A stretch of DNA of 64,000 bases from Candidatus Rifleibacteriota bacterium (lineage in GTDB: Bacteria > Muiribacteriota > Ozemobacteria > Ozemobacterales > Ozemobacteraceae), in contig JANJUX010000041.1 in the NCBI GenBank assembly GCA_024710355.1, positions 1 to 64,000 on the forward strand. The letters are read 5' to 3'. The notes under the pieces were generated by a model that worked only from the letters and a program-made list of their open reading frames with translations, was not told the DNA's origin and made no database searches. Below, piece after piece: positions 49,405 to 58,508 of this stretch (positions within the stretch are counted from its first letter, which is position 1; the number at the start of each line of letters is the position of its first letter). A program made the translations under genes and the position numbers.

Positions 49405-51144
49405 TCAGCGGGTAAAAGAGGTGATTTTAAGTTTTTCGCTGCCGGTCATCTGTGTTTCGAAGAGCACCTCTGCCTTCAGGCCTGACATTTCGGCCGGCAG
49501 CGCTGACATATTCGATCTGGCAGCTTTGTAATCAATCGCCTCAACAAAAATAAGGCGGTTATAGGCACATATTTCAAGCATTTTCATGATTTTTGCGGCA
49601 TTGGCCTTCAGATATGCTGAGCCAATAGCGCTGTAACCAAGCGGAATATACATCGGTGGGCGGGGACAGACAAGAATGCTTTCTTCGCTGATATTCAGTC
49701 GGGCCAGTTGCTGTCTCACCCATTTGAATTCGCGGTAGAGAGAGAGATTATTGGTGCCGCGACTGCCCGAAGCAGCCGGCCAGCTCGCGATCAACAGCAG
49801 ACCGGCAAAAACAATCATTACGGCCGATGAGCTGGCAGCAGCATCTGCAGATCGTTTTTGCAGATTCGCGATGCGAAACGCCGCTGCGATGGCAAGAAAA
49901 ATCAGACATGGCAGCACGACGACGACAAGGCGCGCAGTATAAGGATTCATCGGGTTACCCTGAGTATAAAATAACCTGATCAGCAGATGCAGAAGAAAAA
50001 ATACGCCGGTGCTGATTTCGAAAATCTTCATTCGGGCATTGCTCACACCCGAACAAAGCTCTTTCAACCTCAGCAAAAGTCCGATAACAGCCACAGCAAA
50101 AACTATCGGCCCGACGAAGCCGGAAAATTCGGGTATGGTGAAGTATTTGAGCCAGCCTGCCACATTCGGCAAAAAATTCGCAGCGGCAAAAGCATCGTCA
50201 AGATTTTGCACCTGAAAACTGCCGGTGTTGAAAGTCAGCCGGCGCAGCCAGAATGCCGGAACCAGCAGAAGCGGAAACGCCCACATAAACAAATGCCGGA
50301 CGGGTTCTGAACTGCCTGAACCGTCTGTGCTGCTCTGCCCGGCGGCGGCAGAACTTTGGAGAAAAAGAATCAAAGGTACAAAACAGATAAAACCAACGAT
50401 AGATTCATAGCGCGAAAAAGCCAGAAGCAGAAGCACAGAGATTATCGGCGCACTTCCGATACGGCCTTCGATCATTTTTGCGGTCATAAGCAGCAGTAAC
50501 AGAACCAAAAACAGATTGTATATTTCAAACCCGGCCGAACAGGCTGACTGCACGAATGCCGGGAAAGCGGCCAGAAGCAGCATCGCTGCACAGCCCCATC
50601 TTTTGCCTGCAGACCCGGCAACCAGAAAATACATCAGAACGAGCGACAGCCAGGCCAGACCAAGATTCAGAGCCAGAGCATTGTCAGGCCGATAGCCGGT
50701 GATTCCGTGCAGCAGCGACAGCAGAAAGGGGTAACCCGGCGGCCGCATCTCAGTTTTATAGGTCAGGCCTTCAAACATGCCGTGGTAATAATAAAGGCCT
50801 TCGAGTGGCAGGCGGGTTTTCATGCCCCGGTGCATCTCGAAAGAAACACCGAGAAGGTTCGTTTCATCGGCAAGAACTCTGAAATCTGGTGGACTGAGCA
50901 GAGCTGCACAGCCAACCAGCAGCAGAGAACCCAAAAGCACGGGTTTGTGCCGAGCCAGCCCTTCAGACCAGTTGATCTGCCGCGCCAGACCCCAAAATGA
51001 GGCAACCGCAGACAGGGCAATTACCAGCATAAAAAACCATGAAAGATTTTGATAAAAGAATTCTGTCGTTGCAATTTCGGGCACAAACCCGGCAAGCAGA
51101 GCAAGTATCGAAGTGATCACCAGTACAGCAATTTTTCTTTGCAT
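49405..51144 (-). CDS. GT-C type membrane glycosyltransferase (copy 2)
   Basis: 579 residues from ATG 51142-51144, 10 bases after the stop of its paralogue. About 11 membrane helices run through residues 5-485, then a soluble C-terminal domain. The first large loop holds SPPDFRVLADETNLLGVSFE, with the acidic pair typical of GT-C catalytic loops, and MRPPGYPFLLSLLHGITGYR. This resembles ArnT/PMT (GT39/GT83) enzymes that use polyprenyl-phosphate sugars. The C-terminal part has SILVCPRPPMYIPLGYSAIG. It is paired with a tandem paralogue of exactly the same length. Confidence 0.82.
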   Translation of the reverse strand: MQRKIAVLVITSILALLAGFVPEIATTEFFYQNLSWFFMLVIALSAVASFWGLARQINWSEGLARHKPVLLGSLLLVGCAALLSPPDFRVLADETNLLGVSFEMHRGMKTRLPLEGLYYYHGMFEGLTYKTEMRPPGYPFLLSLLHGITGYRPDNALALNLGLAWLSLVLMYFLVAGSAGKRWGCAAMLLLAAFPAFVQSACSAGFEIYNLFLVLLLLLMTAKMIEGRIGSAPIISVLLLLAFSRYESIVGFICFVPLILFLQSSAAAGQSSTDGSGSSEPVRHLFMWAFPLLLVPAFWLRRLTFNTGSFQVQNLDDAFAAANFLPNVAGWLKYFTIPEFSGFVGPIVFAVAVIGLLLRLKELCSGVSNARMKIFEISTGVFFLLHLLIRLFYTQGNPMNPYTARLVVVVLPCLIFLAIAAAFRIANLQKRSADAAASSSAVMIVFAGLLLIASWPAASGSRGTNNLSLYREFKWVRQQLARLNISEESILVCPRPPMYIPLGYSAIGSAYLKANAAKIMKMLEICAYNRLIFVEAIDYKAARSNMSALPAEMSGLKAEVLFETQMTGSEKLKITSFTR

Positions 51145-51154
51145 GTTACTCTCT

Positions 51155-52894
51155 TTATTCTGGTATGTGTTTTGAGATGCGCAGCTTACGGTTGATCGAA
51201 AGTTGAGACTCATAGAGGGTTTCGAGAACAAAGCCCGGGTTAACCTCAGAGTTGTCGACACATCTGCCCGTGTCGTTTTCAATCTTCTGAACCACGATCA
51301 GATAGCGCCAGGTGCGGTTTTTCAGATCCTGCTTAATCTGATCGGCGCAGGCATTCAGATGCCCGATAGTAAAAGTATTGTAACGCAACGGCGTCATGGC
51401 ATTCGACTGCTCGGTAACCACTATATAGTCTTTTCGATCAGGGAAATTGCGCTCTAAAAACTCGCGCACCGTCTTGAATTCACGATAAAAAAGAATATCT
51501 CTGACAGCCAGATTCTGACCCGCCGCCGGCCAGCCATGCAACAGAACCAGCACTGCCATGATTGCTGCCCAACCGCGGTTCCAGGCGAACATAACCGTCA
51601 GACGCCGCAGCAGGTAAACCGCAAGAAAAACCACCGCCGGTAAAAAGACGATGCCCAGACGTGACGTGTATTGCAGAGTCATGTCGCCCCAGTAGTAGGC
51701 GAAACGCGCCGCTGCATGCAGTGTGAACAGCCATGCTCCAGCCAGCAGGAAAAGGCGGTCAGCCCTGTATGCCTGCGCCGTCTGCTGCTCTTTCGCCGCT
51801 TCGCGGTGACGCGCCTGCCAGTCGAAGAAAACCCAGACAAGGCCAGCAACCGCCAGAAAAAATATTATCGGCACCATGCCATAGGCCCTCTCGCCACCAC
51901 TGAAAAAGGGCAACGCCCGCCCGATGTTTTTAACAAAAAGATCGAAACCAAAAGCCTGATCGATACTGCTGACCTGAAATGCCTGCTGACTGAAAGTCAC
52001 CACCCGCAGCCAGGCGACCGGCAGAAAAAGCAGCGGCAGAATGACCAGTCTCAGGCTGAAATTACAATATTCGCTGCCAGGTAAGCGCCTGAGAACGACC
52101 GGAACCGCGCAGAAAAGCGCAAGCGCCGACTCATAACGTGTCTGAGCCAGAAGTGGCAGAAGCAGAAGCAAAGCCTCAGCATTGGCAACCGTCGCATCTC
52201 TGATAAATCGATTGAGCAGCAGCAGAAAGATCAGAACGAAAACCAGATTGAAAACCTCAAAGCCGGCAGAGGTCATATAGAGAACAAAAACCGGAAAAGC
52301 GCCAAGCATCAGCATCGCAACTGTTCCCCAGAACCGGCCCCAGAACAGCTGAATCAGATAATACACAAGAAAAAGGCAGGCAAAGCCGGCCATGGCGTTG
52401 ACTGCAAAAGCGTTTTCTGGCCGATAACCGGTTAGAGAATGCAAAGCGCTGACTGCGAACGGAAAAAGCCCAGGCCGCATGTCGGTAACCTGGCTGATGA
52501 CACGGCGCATGCCATGATAGTAGCTGACCATCTGGGTCGGATTGGTACATGCGTGGTCGTCATACATCGCCATCGCCATGCTGAGCAGATTGGTCTCGTC
52601 GGCAAGAATACGAAAATCGGGTGGTGATGCAAACATCGCCGCAACACTCAGCCCGGCCGCAAGCAAACCCGGCCACAGATGCCTGTTGAGGCGTTGCCTG
52701 ATCTCGGCAGGCACTGGCAGCAGACTGAAACACCGCTGCACCCAGAGAAAAAGTGCAAATGCGAGAAAATACCAGGTATAACTGTTGTAATACTGCTCCA
52801 TTCTAACCTTGTCGATACCGAAAAAACCGTAATAAACCGCCATTGCGGAGGTTAAGGTGGTGAGAATAAGAATCGCTTTTGCTTTGTTATTCAT
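51155..52894 (-). CDS. GT-C type membrane glycosyltransferase (copy 1)
   Basis: 579 residues. Same architecture as the following gene: SPPDFRILADETNLLSMAMA in the first loop, MRPGLFPFAVSALHSLTGYR, RPENAFAVNAMAGFACLFLV, then helices to about residue 480 and a C-terminal soluble region (FPDRKDYIVVTEQSNAMTPL). Identity between the two copies is moderate, so the duplication is old. They likely transfer sugars from polyprenyl carriers at the periplasmic face. Upstream 52895-53079 contains decayed repeats rather than a clear promoter. Confidence 0.82.
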   Translation of the reverse strand: MNNKAKAILILTTLTSAMAVYYGFFGIDKVRMEQYYNSYTWYFLAFALFLWVQRCFSLLPVPAEIRQRLNRHLWPGLLAAGLSVAAMFASPPDFRILADETNLLSMAMAMYDDHACTNPTQMVSYYHGMRRVISQVTDMRPGLFPFAVSALHSLTGYRPENAFAVNAMAGFACLFLVYYLIQLFWGRFWGTVAMLMLGAFPVFVLYMTSAGFEVFNLVFVLIFLLLLNRFIRDATVANAEALLLLLPLLAQTRYESALALFCAVPVVLRRLPGSEYCNFSLRLVILPLLFLPVAWLRVVTFSQQAFQVSSIDQAFGFDLFVKNIGRALPFFSGGERAYGMVPIIFFLAVAGLVWVFFDWQARHREAAKEQQTAQAYRADRLFLLAGAWLFTLHAAARFAYYWGDMTLQYTSRLGIVFLPAVVFLAVYLLRRLTVMFAWNRGWAAIMAVLVLLHGWPAAGQNLAVRDILFYREFKTVREFLERNFPDRKDYIVVTEQSNAMTPLRYNTFTIGHLNACADQIKQDLKNRTWRYLIVVQKIENDTGRCVDNSEVNPGFVLETLYESQLSINRKLRISKHIPE

Positions 52895-52924
52895 GACCGG
52901 TCCCTGTCACATAAAAATTACATG

Positions 52925-53035
52925 TTTCTTCGTCATTCCCGCGAAGCCTGCACTCGCGGAAGCGGGTGGCGGGAATCTCATCTATAAGTTTTAGATCCCT
53001 GCCTTCGCAGGGATGACACACAAATTGCCTGCTTC
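52925..53035. repeat. degenerate GTCATTCCCGCG-type dispersed repeat
   Basis: The 185-base gap contains CGTCATTCCCGCGAAGCCTG, GCGGAAGCGGGTGGCGGGAA and CTTCGCAGGGATGACAC, forming imperfect hairpins. The word GCGAAGCCTGCAC recurs at 55300. It appears to be a member of a decayed intergenic repeat family. Confidence 0.6.
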
Positions 53036-53079
53036 TTGAACCCATCTGTGAAAGTGAACCTGTTGTCAGCATAAGTCTA

Positions 53080-54849
53080 TCAATTCCATGGGCTGGCAAT
53101 GCTCAACAGCACCGGAGTTGCAACTCCCAGAGGGTCATCGGTATTTGCCGAGCCATTTCCAACCTGCCCGGCGGAGTTATCACCGAAGGCATAATTGCCA
53201 GTCGTCGAAATAACATAAGAATTGTTTTCGCTGCAACCCGCCGAGGAAACACCACTAAAAGAGGGATTTTTGAGCGGTGTCAGAACAATTTTTGTGGTCA
53301 AAGGGCGCCCAAGCTGGCCCAGACTGTTGTCACCAAAAACATACAATTCACCGGCGGTTGTAACCATCAGGCTGTGGTTGGCGCCGGCAAAAATTTTCTG
53401 AACGCTGCCGGGAGCTGCAATTTTCTGAGGTGAAGAAATGAATGGAGTCGAAGTGCCAAGTCCTGCCTGCCCACGGTCATTAAAGCCCCACGAATAAACA
53501 TACCCATCGACGCCAAGAACAAGGCAATGCCCACTGCCTGCAGCAACTGCAACAGCCTTGACCGGCAGATTTATCTGAACAAAAGCTGGGCTGTTCAAAA
53601 CGGGGTTACCTGAACCGTCAACAGTTGATTCAGTGAGCTGATACATCGAATTATCCCCGGCGGCAAAAACATCACCGTTTGTAACGATCAGACTGTAATT
53701 GTTACCGGCCGCAACAGCTGTTACTCCACTAATGCCTGAAACTAACGTCGGCGCAATACCAGCCTCCGAAACACTTCCAAGACCGAGTTGTCCACTGGCA
53801 TTTGCGCCCCACACATATAGTTGCCCTGCACCGGCAATTGCCAGCGAATGCTGGTTTCCAGCCGAGATTGCGACAATATTGTTCAAACCAGGCACTTGCA
53901 CCGGGTAAGCAGTCTCATCACCTATATTACTGCCAAGTCGAAGGGAGTCATTCGCGCCACAGGCATAAACGCGGCCATCTTCGCAGAGCAGCAGCGAATA
54001 ATCATCGCGGGCAGCGACGACACTGACTCTTCTGGTAAAAGGTGAAAATTTCAGATACCAGGCTTCGGCAAGACCAGGCATGGCAAGTTGCCCGGCAGCA
54101 TTGTTGCCAAACCCGACCAGCGTGCCGTCGTCGCGTAGACCGATACTGTGAACTGCCCCGCCGGTAAGGGCAATAAATTTCGCCCCGATAATTTTACCTT
54201 TATAGTTTGTGAAAATTTTCTCAGCAGATAATTTATCGTCGGCGCCGGTTGATGAATATATCTCGTTAAGGTTGGCAAAAATAGCCGAAGAAATGACATT
54301 CATCGTTGAAAAATCGGCAATGGCGAGCATTGCTGCCCTCGCGACAACATCTTCCTGCTGCAGCGAGCCGCTGGCAACGATAGTAACCACGTTGTTCTGG
54401 CCAGGCAAAAGGTCAGCGCCGCCATGAAAAACCTGATATTTCGTCGCGCCGACAACGATGCCGGCCCCTTCCAGCTCAAGAGTCACAATAACCGGCACCG
54501 CCGGCACCGATGAAAAAGTCACAGTCGCCGTGCCGTCCGGGGCGGTTGTACCCCCGCTGATAGCAGCGGTTTTGCGCATCAGGGTGATCGGGTTACTCAG
54601 ATTACCCCGGTTGATAAGCTTGAGCGAAAAAACTGCGCCGGCAGATGTCTGCGCCCTAAAAGCGGCACGCAGTGCCTCATCAGGCAATTTAAGCCTGATA
54701 CTTACTTCGGCGGTCAGCGAAGGCGGCAATTTTGAGGCATTCTCACCCGGATTTTCAGGCAACATACCGGATCCACGGCCAGAGCCACTAAAACAGCCGG
54801 AAAGCATCCCTGTCAGTATGAGACAGACAACCAGCAGAGCTTTTTTCAT
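53080..54849 (-). CDS. RCC1-repeat lipoprotein
   Basis: 589 residues from ATG 54847-54849. Lipobox LILTGMLSGC; the mature Cys is followed by a Gly/Ser-rich linker. Residues about 45-175 form a module shared with the 55841-57988 lipoprotein: ALRAAFRAQTSAGAVFSLKL, GAGIVVGATKYQVFHGGADL. From about 215 to 585 there are seven RCC1-type units such as GGAVHSIGLRDDGTLVGFGN, GNQHSLAIAGAGQLYVWGAN, GSGHCLVLGVDGYVYSWGFN and GANHSLMVTTAGELYVFGDN, a complete beta-propeller. In bacteria such propellers are usually surface-exposed binding platforms. Partner unknown. Confidence 0.88.
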   Translation of the reverse strand: MKKALLVVCLILTGMLSGCFSGSGRGSGMLPENPGENASKLPPSLTAEVSIRLKLPDEALRAAFRAQTSAGAVFSLKLINRGNLSNPITLMRKTAAISGGTTAPDGTATVTFSSVPAVPVIVTLELEGAGIVVGATKYQVFHGGADLLPGQNNVVTIVASGSLQQEDVVARAAMLAIADFSTMNVISSAIFANLNEIYSSTGADDKLSAEKIFTNYKGKIIGAKFIALTGGAVHSIGLRDDGTLVGFGNNAAGQLAMPGLAEAWYLKFSPFTRRVSVVAARDDYSLLLCEDGRVYACGANDSLRLGSNIGDETAYPVQVPGLNNIVAISAGNQHSLAIAGAGQLYVWGANASGQLGLGSVSEAGIAPTLVSGISGVTAVAAGNNYSLIVTNGDVFAAGDNSMYQLTESTVDGSGNPVLNSPAFVQINLPVKAVAVAAGSGHCLVLGVDGYVYSWGFNDRGQAGLGTSTPFISSPQKIAAPGSVQKIFAGANHSLMVTTAGELYVFGDNSLGQLGRPLTTKIVLTPLKNPSFSGVSSAGCSENNSYVISTTGNYAFGDNSAGQVGNGSANTDDPLGVATPVLLSIASPWN

Positions 54850-54878
54850 CAATTAAAACACCGTACACAGTTTTTTTC

Positions 54879-54907
54879 AGTATAACCTCTGCTGTTAAGC
54901 CATGCAA
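54879..54907 (-). promoter_or_regulatory. sigma70 promoter of the RCC1 lipoprotein gene
   Basis: On the minus strand TTGCAT (54907-54902), a 17-base spacer and TATACT (54884-54879). The predicted start is near 54872, about 23 bases before the ATG. Confidence 0.75.
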
Positions 54908-54909
54908 CA

Positions 54910-55790
54910 AGATGAATCCGCTTGCATGACAAATGCATTCAGCTATCCTCGTCTGAAAAGAGGTGTTTCACACATCCCGGACCGGGTCCATAAAGGGGCT
55001 TTGTCACGTATCTGAACCATATTCCGACACCCGCAATCGCACTGGAAAAAGCGGCCTCTGTAAAAAACCAGTGGCTTGTCAACATTGAACATGCAAAATC
55101 AGCGACCTCTACGTCATCCCTGCGCTTGTCCCCGGAGGGGGAAAGCGTTGATCTAAGACCTTATCGATGAGGTTTTCGCCTGTACCCTCTGGGGCATAAA
55201 CGCGGGGATGATGAAGAACCATATAATTCTTGTGTGACAAAGGACTAATGGTCTGTCAAAATTGCCATATAAAATCAATAATTCCACGTCACTACTGCGA
55301 AGCCTGCACGCGCAGATGCGGGTGACATGGATCTAAGCTGTTATATGTAAGATTCTTGTCTTCAGGTCTGTCGATTTATTCATTTTTTAGCGTTCCAGAC
55401 AAAATGGTCTTTATGCGGTAAAACTATAGATGCAGTTTTGCCATAGGCCAGGCATTACTGAACCCGGCCGGCATATCATGTATTTTCAGAAACCTCTTAA
55501 TCAAACATTTGATTTAAATTATCATTTGAATGCCATTTTCCGATTTTTAGAGCACTTCCCCTATGCCCTCACTGCAAACATATTATATTTTCAATTGAAC
55601 AGGCTTCACGCACTTAACCAGTTCCGGGCATAAACGCGGGAATGACGTAATCCGGTTCCGTCGTTCCAGACGCAGACCCGGAATCCATTGCTTTAAGCTT
55701 GTCCTGCCCTCGTTAGTATCTCTGCCCACACGTTTTGGCGACTTGCGAAAAAAAATTCGACAGAGATTTTTGTGCCCGCCTGTTGAAGGT
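54910..55790. repeat. 1-kb intergenic region of decayed dispersed repeats
   Basis: The 988 bases between the two lipoprotein genes contain no credible gene. Recognisable repeat words are ACGTCATCCCTGCGCTTG (55122), GGGCATAAACGCGGGGATGA (55192), GCGAAGCCTGCACGCG (55299), CGGGCATAAACGCGGGAATG (55625), and paired lead-ins GGCTTGTCAACATTGAACAT (55075) and GGTCTGTCAAAATTGCCATA (55250). A 67-codon frame at 55430-55633 has no ribosome site and lies within this material. Confidence 0.6.
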
Positions 55791-55840
55791 TAAGCAAGGC
55801 AGATTTTTTTCGGGGCCGCCGGAGCATAGCCAGACACGAG

Positions 55841-57988
55841 CTACTTCTGAAGATGAAACAACGACACTCCAGTCGGCAGGGTCGCGTTGAAACTTACGTT
55901 CCCGCCATTGCCATTGATTATCTTCACATAAGCAGCGGCATAAGGCGAAATAACAGGCTGACCAGCAGCACCGGCAGCCGAAACATTAACCGTCTGACTG
56001 AACGGTCCGGAAAGGACTACAGAAGCAAGACCGTAGCGAAAGAAATATTCCTGATTCAAATTCAAGCCTTTGAATCCATAGAAACCACCATCCAGGCTGT
56101 CATTAACCCGCAGCGCCAGAAGAAACCTGGCATAGGTCTGAGATGGAGTTTCACCGCCATTGAAATAGTCGATTGCAGTATCACTGAACTGACCATTATT
56201 AAGGAGACCAGTTACCACCCCGCCAGTTCCATAATTTTGCGCCAGCCAGACGCCGAAAAGGTAAGCTTTACCATAATAGGCGTAAGCAGTCGTATCTGAA
56301 TCGCCGTCTGAATACCAGGTATTAGTTTTAATGCTCTGAACCAACCCAAGATAGTGCTTCACTTGTGAGGCTTTCGACTGGTTGTTCTGGTCAGCTATTG
56401 AAAAACCGTTAATATGCTCGGCATATCCCGACATAGCTTCGTCAAGCCAGGTATTCTCATTGTATTGCTTAAAAGTAAGATTACGCTTATGCCAGTAATG
56501 AATCATGTGCTGCAACTCATGCGCAGCCGTCGAAGCAAGCATGTTAACCGCCTGCATATACAAGTTAAAAGACGAAGTGTCAGCTGGAAGCTGAAGAAAA
56601 ATTATCTTTTTGCGATTCGAGCTGGTTTCCGGGAAAAGATCCTTTCGATAAAAATACCCGGCCGTGAAAATCTGGCGTGAAATCAGTATATAAGTTGCGC
56701 TTGCGGTTGTATCGACCGAACTGACGTCAGAAGAAGTAAAAACACCATCCGGCTCGACTCCAAAAATCTGACGGTTCTTGTCATAGATCCCGTCAGACCT
56801 TTCCCATTTGTCGCGAACCAGGTCAATGATTATATTCATATTGGCCATGCCGGTATCCAGATCATCTAGAAAAAAATACGTCGCGCGGCCGTTCGCATGC
56901 ACAGAAACCCTGCGGCACTCAGCATTTATGGTTCCGAATGTTTCGGGTTCGGGGTTGGTAACATGATAAAAGGTTTCTTTGGCGCCAACGCTGACAGCGG
57001 AGCGCAATGACTGCCGCAAAGGCGCAACTGAAGCCGATGGCACAAACCTTCGGCGCAGCAGAAGATCGAAGCGCTGTTGCTGCGTCAATGAGCCAGATGC
57101 CCCGGCAGCTTCCGAAACATGCATGGAAGAAGAACGCAGTGAAGGGGCAATCGACTTCGTGACAGACCATGACGGCGTCATGTTAGTGTTTGAGCGGTTA
57201 ACAAGGATAACCCAGGCAGTAGAGGCGGCGGTAAACGCCGGCATCACCAGCTGGGCGCTGCCAGTTGCCGGAAAAGCGAGTGAAGCATAATCGGCGGGCG
57301 GGGCGAATTCGGCATCTGCCGGCACCGTAATCACCCCATAAGCGGCGTTATATGCAGCATCGGCATCGTCGTAGACGGTGGCTGAATTGAGATTGAGGCC
57401 AGCAACAATGCCATCGACCTTTTCAAAAATTGGCAGAGCCAGTTTGGCAACATTGGCGGGGGCTGCGATCAGACGATCGAGCAGATTCACTGCCACGTCG
57501 ACCAGGCTTTTGTCGCCCTTTCCGACCAGGGTTATGACATTCTCACTCGCTGCCACCAAGTCTTTGCGACCGACCCAGATGCGATACTGCTGACTATCAG
57601 TACCCACCAGGTAGCCGCCGTTGATGCTCATGCTGGCAATCGCCGGCAGCACTGCCACATTCTCGAACCGGGTGCTGGCAATAAAACCACCATCGCCGGC
57701 CAGAACCTGTGCCTGTTTTCGCAGCGTCACAACCGGGTAACTGCTGCTGGAACGGTCGAGCAGGCGCAGCTCGAAAAACACCTGCGGAACATCGCCGACC
57801 GCGGCACGTAAAGCGCTGTTTTCCTCCGGCAGTGCAATTTCGAAGCGAACGCTGGTAAGGGGCTCGGCTACAACTGCAGGTGCAGAGGCAGCCAGAGAAT
57901 CTCTGCCACCCTTGCCCCAAAAGCAGCCGGTCATAAAGGCCGAAGAAATCAGCAGTGCCAGGATCAGAGAACCAACCTTGCTACCCAT
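55841..57988 (-). CDS. HExxH metallopeptidase lipoprotein (M30 hyicolysin-like)
   Basis: 715 residues from ATG 57986-57988 with GGGAG upstream. Lipobox ISSAFMTGC. Residues about 35-165 share a module with the RCC1 lipoprotein (NSALRAAVGDVPQVFFELRL, GGYLVGTDSQQYRIWVGRKD). The middle is Ala/Ser-rich. The peptidase part (about 340-690) has STAAHELQHMIHYWHKRN with zinc motif HELQH at 490-494 and WLDEAMSGYAEHINGF supplying a downstream Glu ligand, as in M30-like gluzincins. Likely a surface or periplasmic protease. No pro-region is obvious. Confidence 0.85.
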   Translation of the reverse strand: MGSKVGSLILALLISSAFMTGCFWGKGGRDSLAASAPAVVAEPLTSVRFEIALPEENSALRAAVGDVPQVFFELRLLDRSSSSYPVVTLRKQAQVLAGDGGFIASTRFENVAVLPAIASMSINGGYLVGTDSQQYRIWVGRKDLVAASENVITLVGKGDKSLVDVAVNLLDRLIAAPANVAKLALPIFEKVDGIVAGLNLNSATVYDDADAAYNAAYGVITVPADAEFAPPADYASLAFPATGSAQLVMPAFTAASTAWVILVNRSNTNMTPSWSVTKSIAPSLRSSSMHVSEAAGASGSLTQQQRFDLLLRRRFVPSASVAPLRQSLRSAVSVGAKETFYHVTNPEPETFGTINAECRRVSVHANGRATYFFLDDLDTGMANMNIIIDLVRDKWERSDGIYDKNRQIFGVEPDGVFTSSDVSSVDTTASATYILISRQIFTAGYFYRKDLFPETSSNRKKIIFLQLPADTSSFNLYMQAVNMLASTAAHELQHMIHYWHKRNLTFKQYNENTWLDEAMSGYAEHINGFSIADQNNQSKASQVKHYLGLVQSIKTNTWYSDGDSDTTAYAYYGKAYLFGVWLAQNYGTGGVVTGLLNNGQFSDTAIDYFNGGETPSQTYARFLLALRVNDSLDGGFYGFKGLNLNQEYFFRYGLASVVLSGPFSQTVNVSAAGAAGQPVISPYAAAYVKIINGNGGNVSFNATLPTGVSLFHLQK

Positions 57989-58039
57989 AGCAACTCCCGA
58001 AAAATACTGTATATAACTAAACCTAATTATTTCTGCCGG

Positions 58040-58057
58040 TTTTGCCAACTGGCAAAA
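58040..58057. other. 8-bp inverted repeat between genes
   Basis: TTTTGCCA-AC-TGGCAAAA lies 7 bases past the stop of the YqgF-like gene and about 50 bases upstream of the metallopeptidase lipoprotein ATG on the same strand. It could be a weak terminator or an operator-type palindrome. Confidence 0.4.
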
Positions 58058-58063
58058 ATGACT

Positions 58064-58507
58064 TCAGCCTTTTTCGGTCAGATTGTTTTCGCTGAGATAT
58101 TTCTCGCCGATCAGCCAGGCGGCGTAATCATCGACCGGGCGCGGCGGTGTCTGCAAGCCAAGCGGCACCAGACGCCAGATTCCGGTGGGCGGATTCTCGG
58201 CAAAATAGCGGCCGCGGGCCTTATAGGTGGTATTGCGTTCTTCGGCAAACCTGACCGGGATATCAAGCTGCAGATCGTTATAAAGCCGGCAGAGCACAGC
58301 GGCAGCGGTGCCGTTTCCCATGACTACGGCCTGCGGCAGATCACCAGCATCGGCGGAGCAAAAGCGGCGAAAAATCCGCTGCATTTCTGACAGATAGGCG
58401 ATTCCCATTTCGCCGTGACTGAGATCGTGGTATACGACAGCGTAACCGACCTTATCAGAGCCGGGATCAAGCGCCAGCACCCACTTTTTTTTTGCCGGTT
58501 CGGTCAT
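58064..58507 (-). CDS. YqgF/RuvX-like RNase H-fold protein
   Basis: 147 residues. KKWVLALDPGSDKVGYAVVY is the first strand-turn of the RNase H/RuvC fold with the catalytic-type Asp; AVVMGNGTAAAVLCRL and VRFAEERNTTYKARGRYF (Glu) and the C-terminal PRPVDDYAAWLIGEKYL (Asp) supply the other acidic positions. The closest match by pattern is the YqgF-like family of pre-16S rRNA processing nucleases and predicted resolvases, though the sequence is divergent. It starts 1 base after the MoaC-MOSC stop, so it is cotranscribed. Confidence 0.75.
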   Translation of the reverse strand: MTEPAKKKWVLALDPGSDKVGYAVVYHDLSHGEMGIAYLSEMQRIFRRFCSADAGDLPQAVVMGNGTAAAVLCRLYNDLQLDIPVRFAEERNTTYKARGRYFAENPPTGIWRLVPLGLQTPPRPVDDYAAWLIGEKYLSENNLTEKG

Positions 58508-58508
58508 G

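Noticed and set aside
55430..55633. 67-codon frame in the 1-kb gap
   Set aside because: No ribosome site, no recognisable features, and embedded in decayed repeats.
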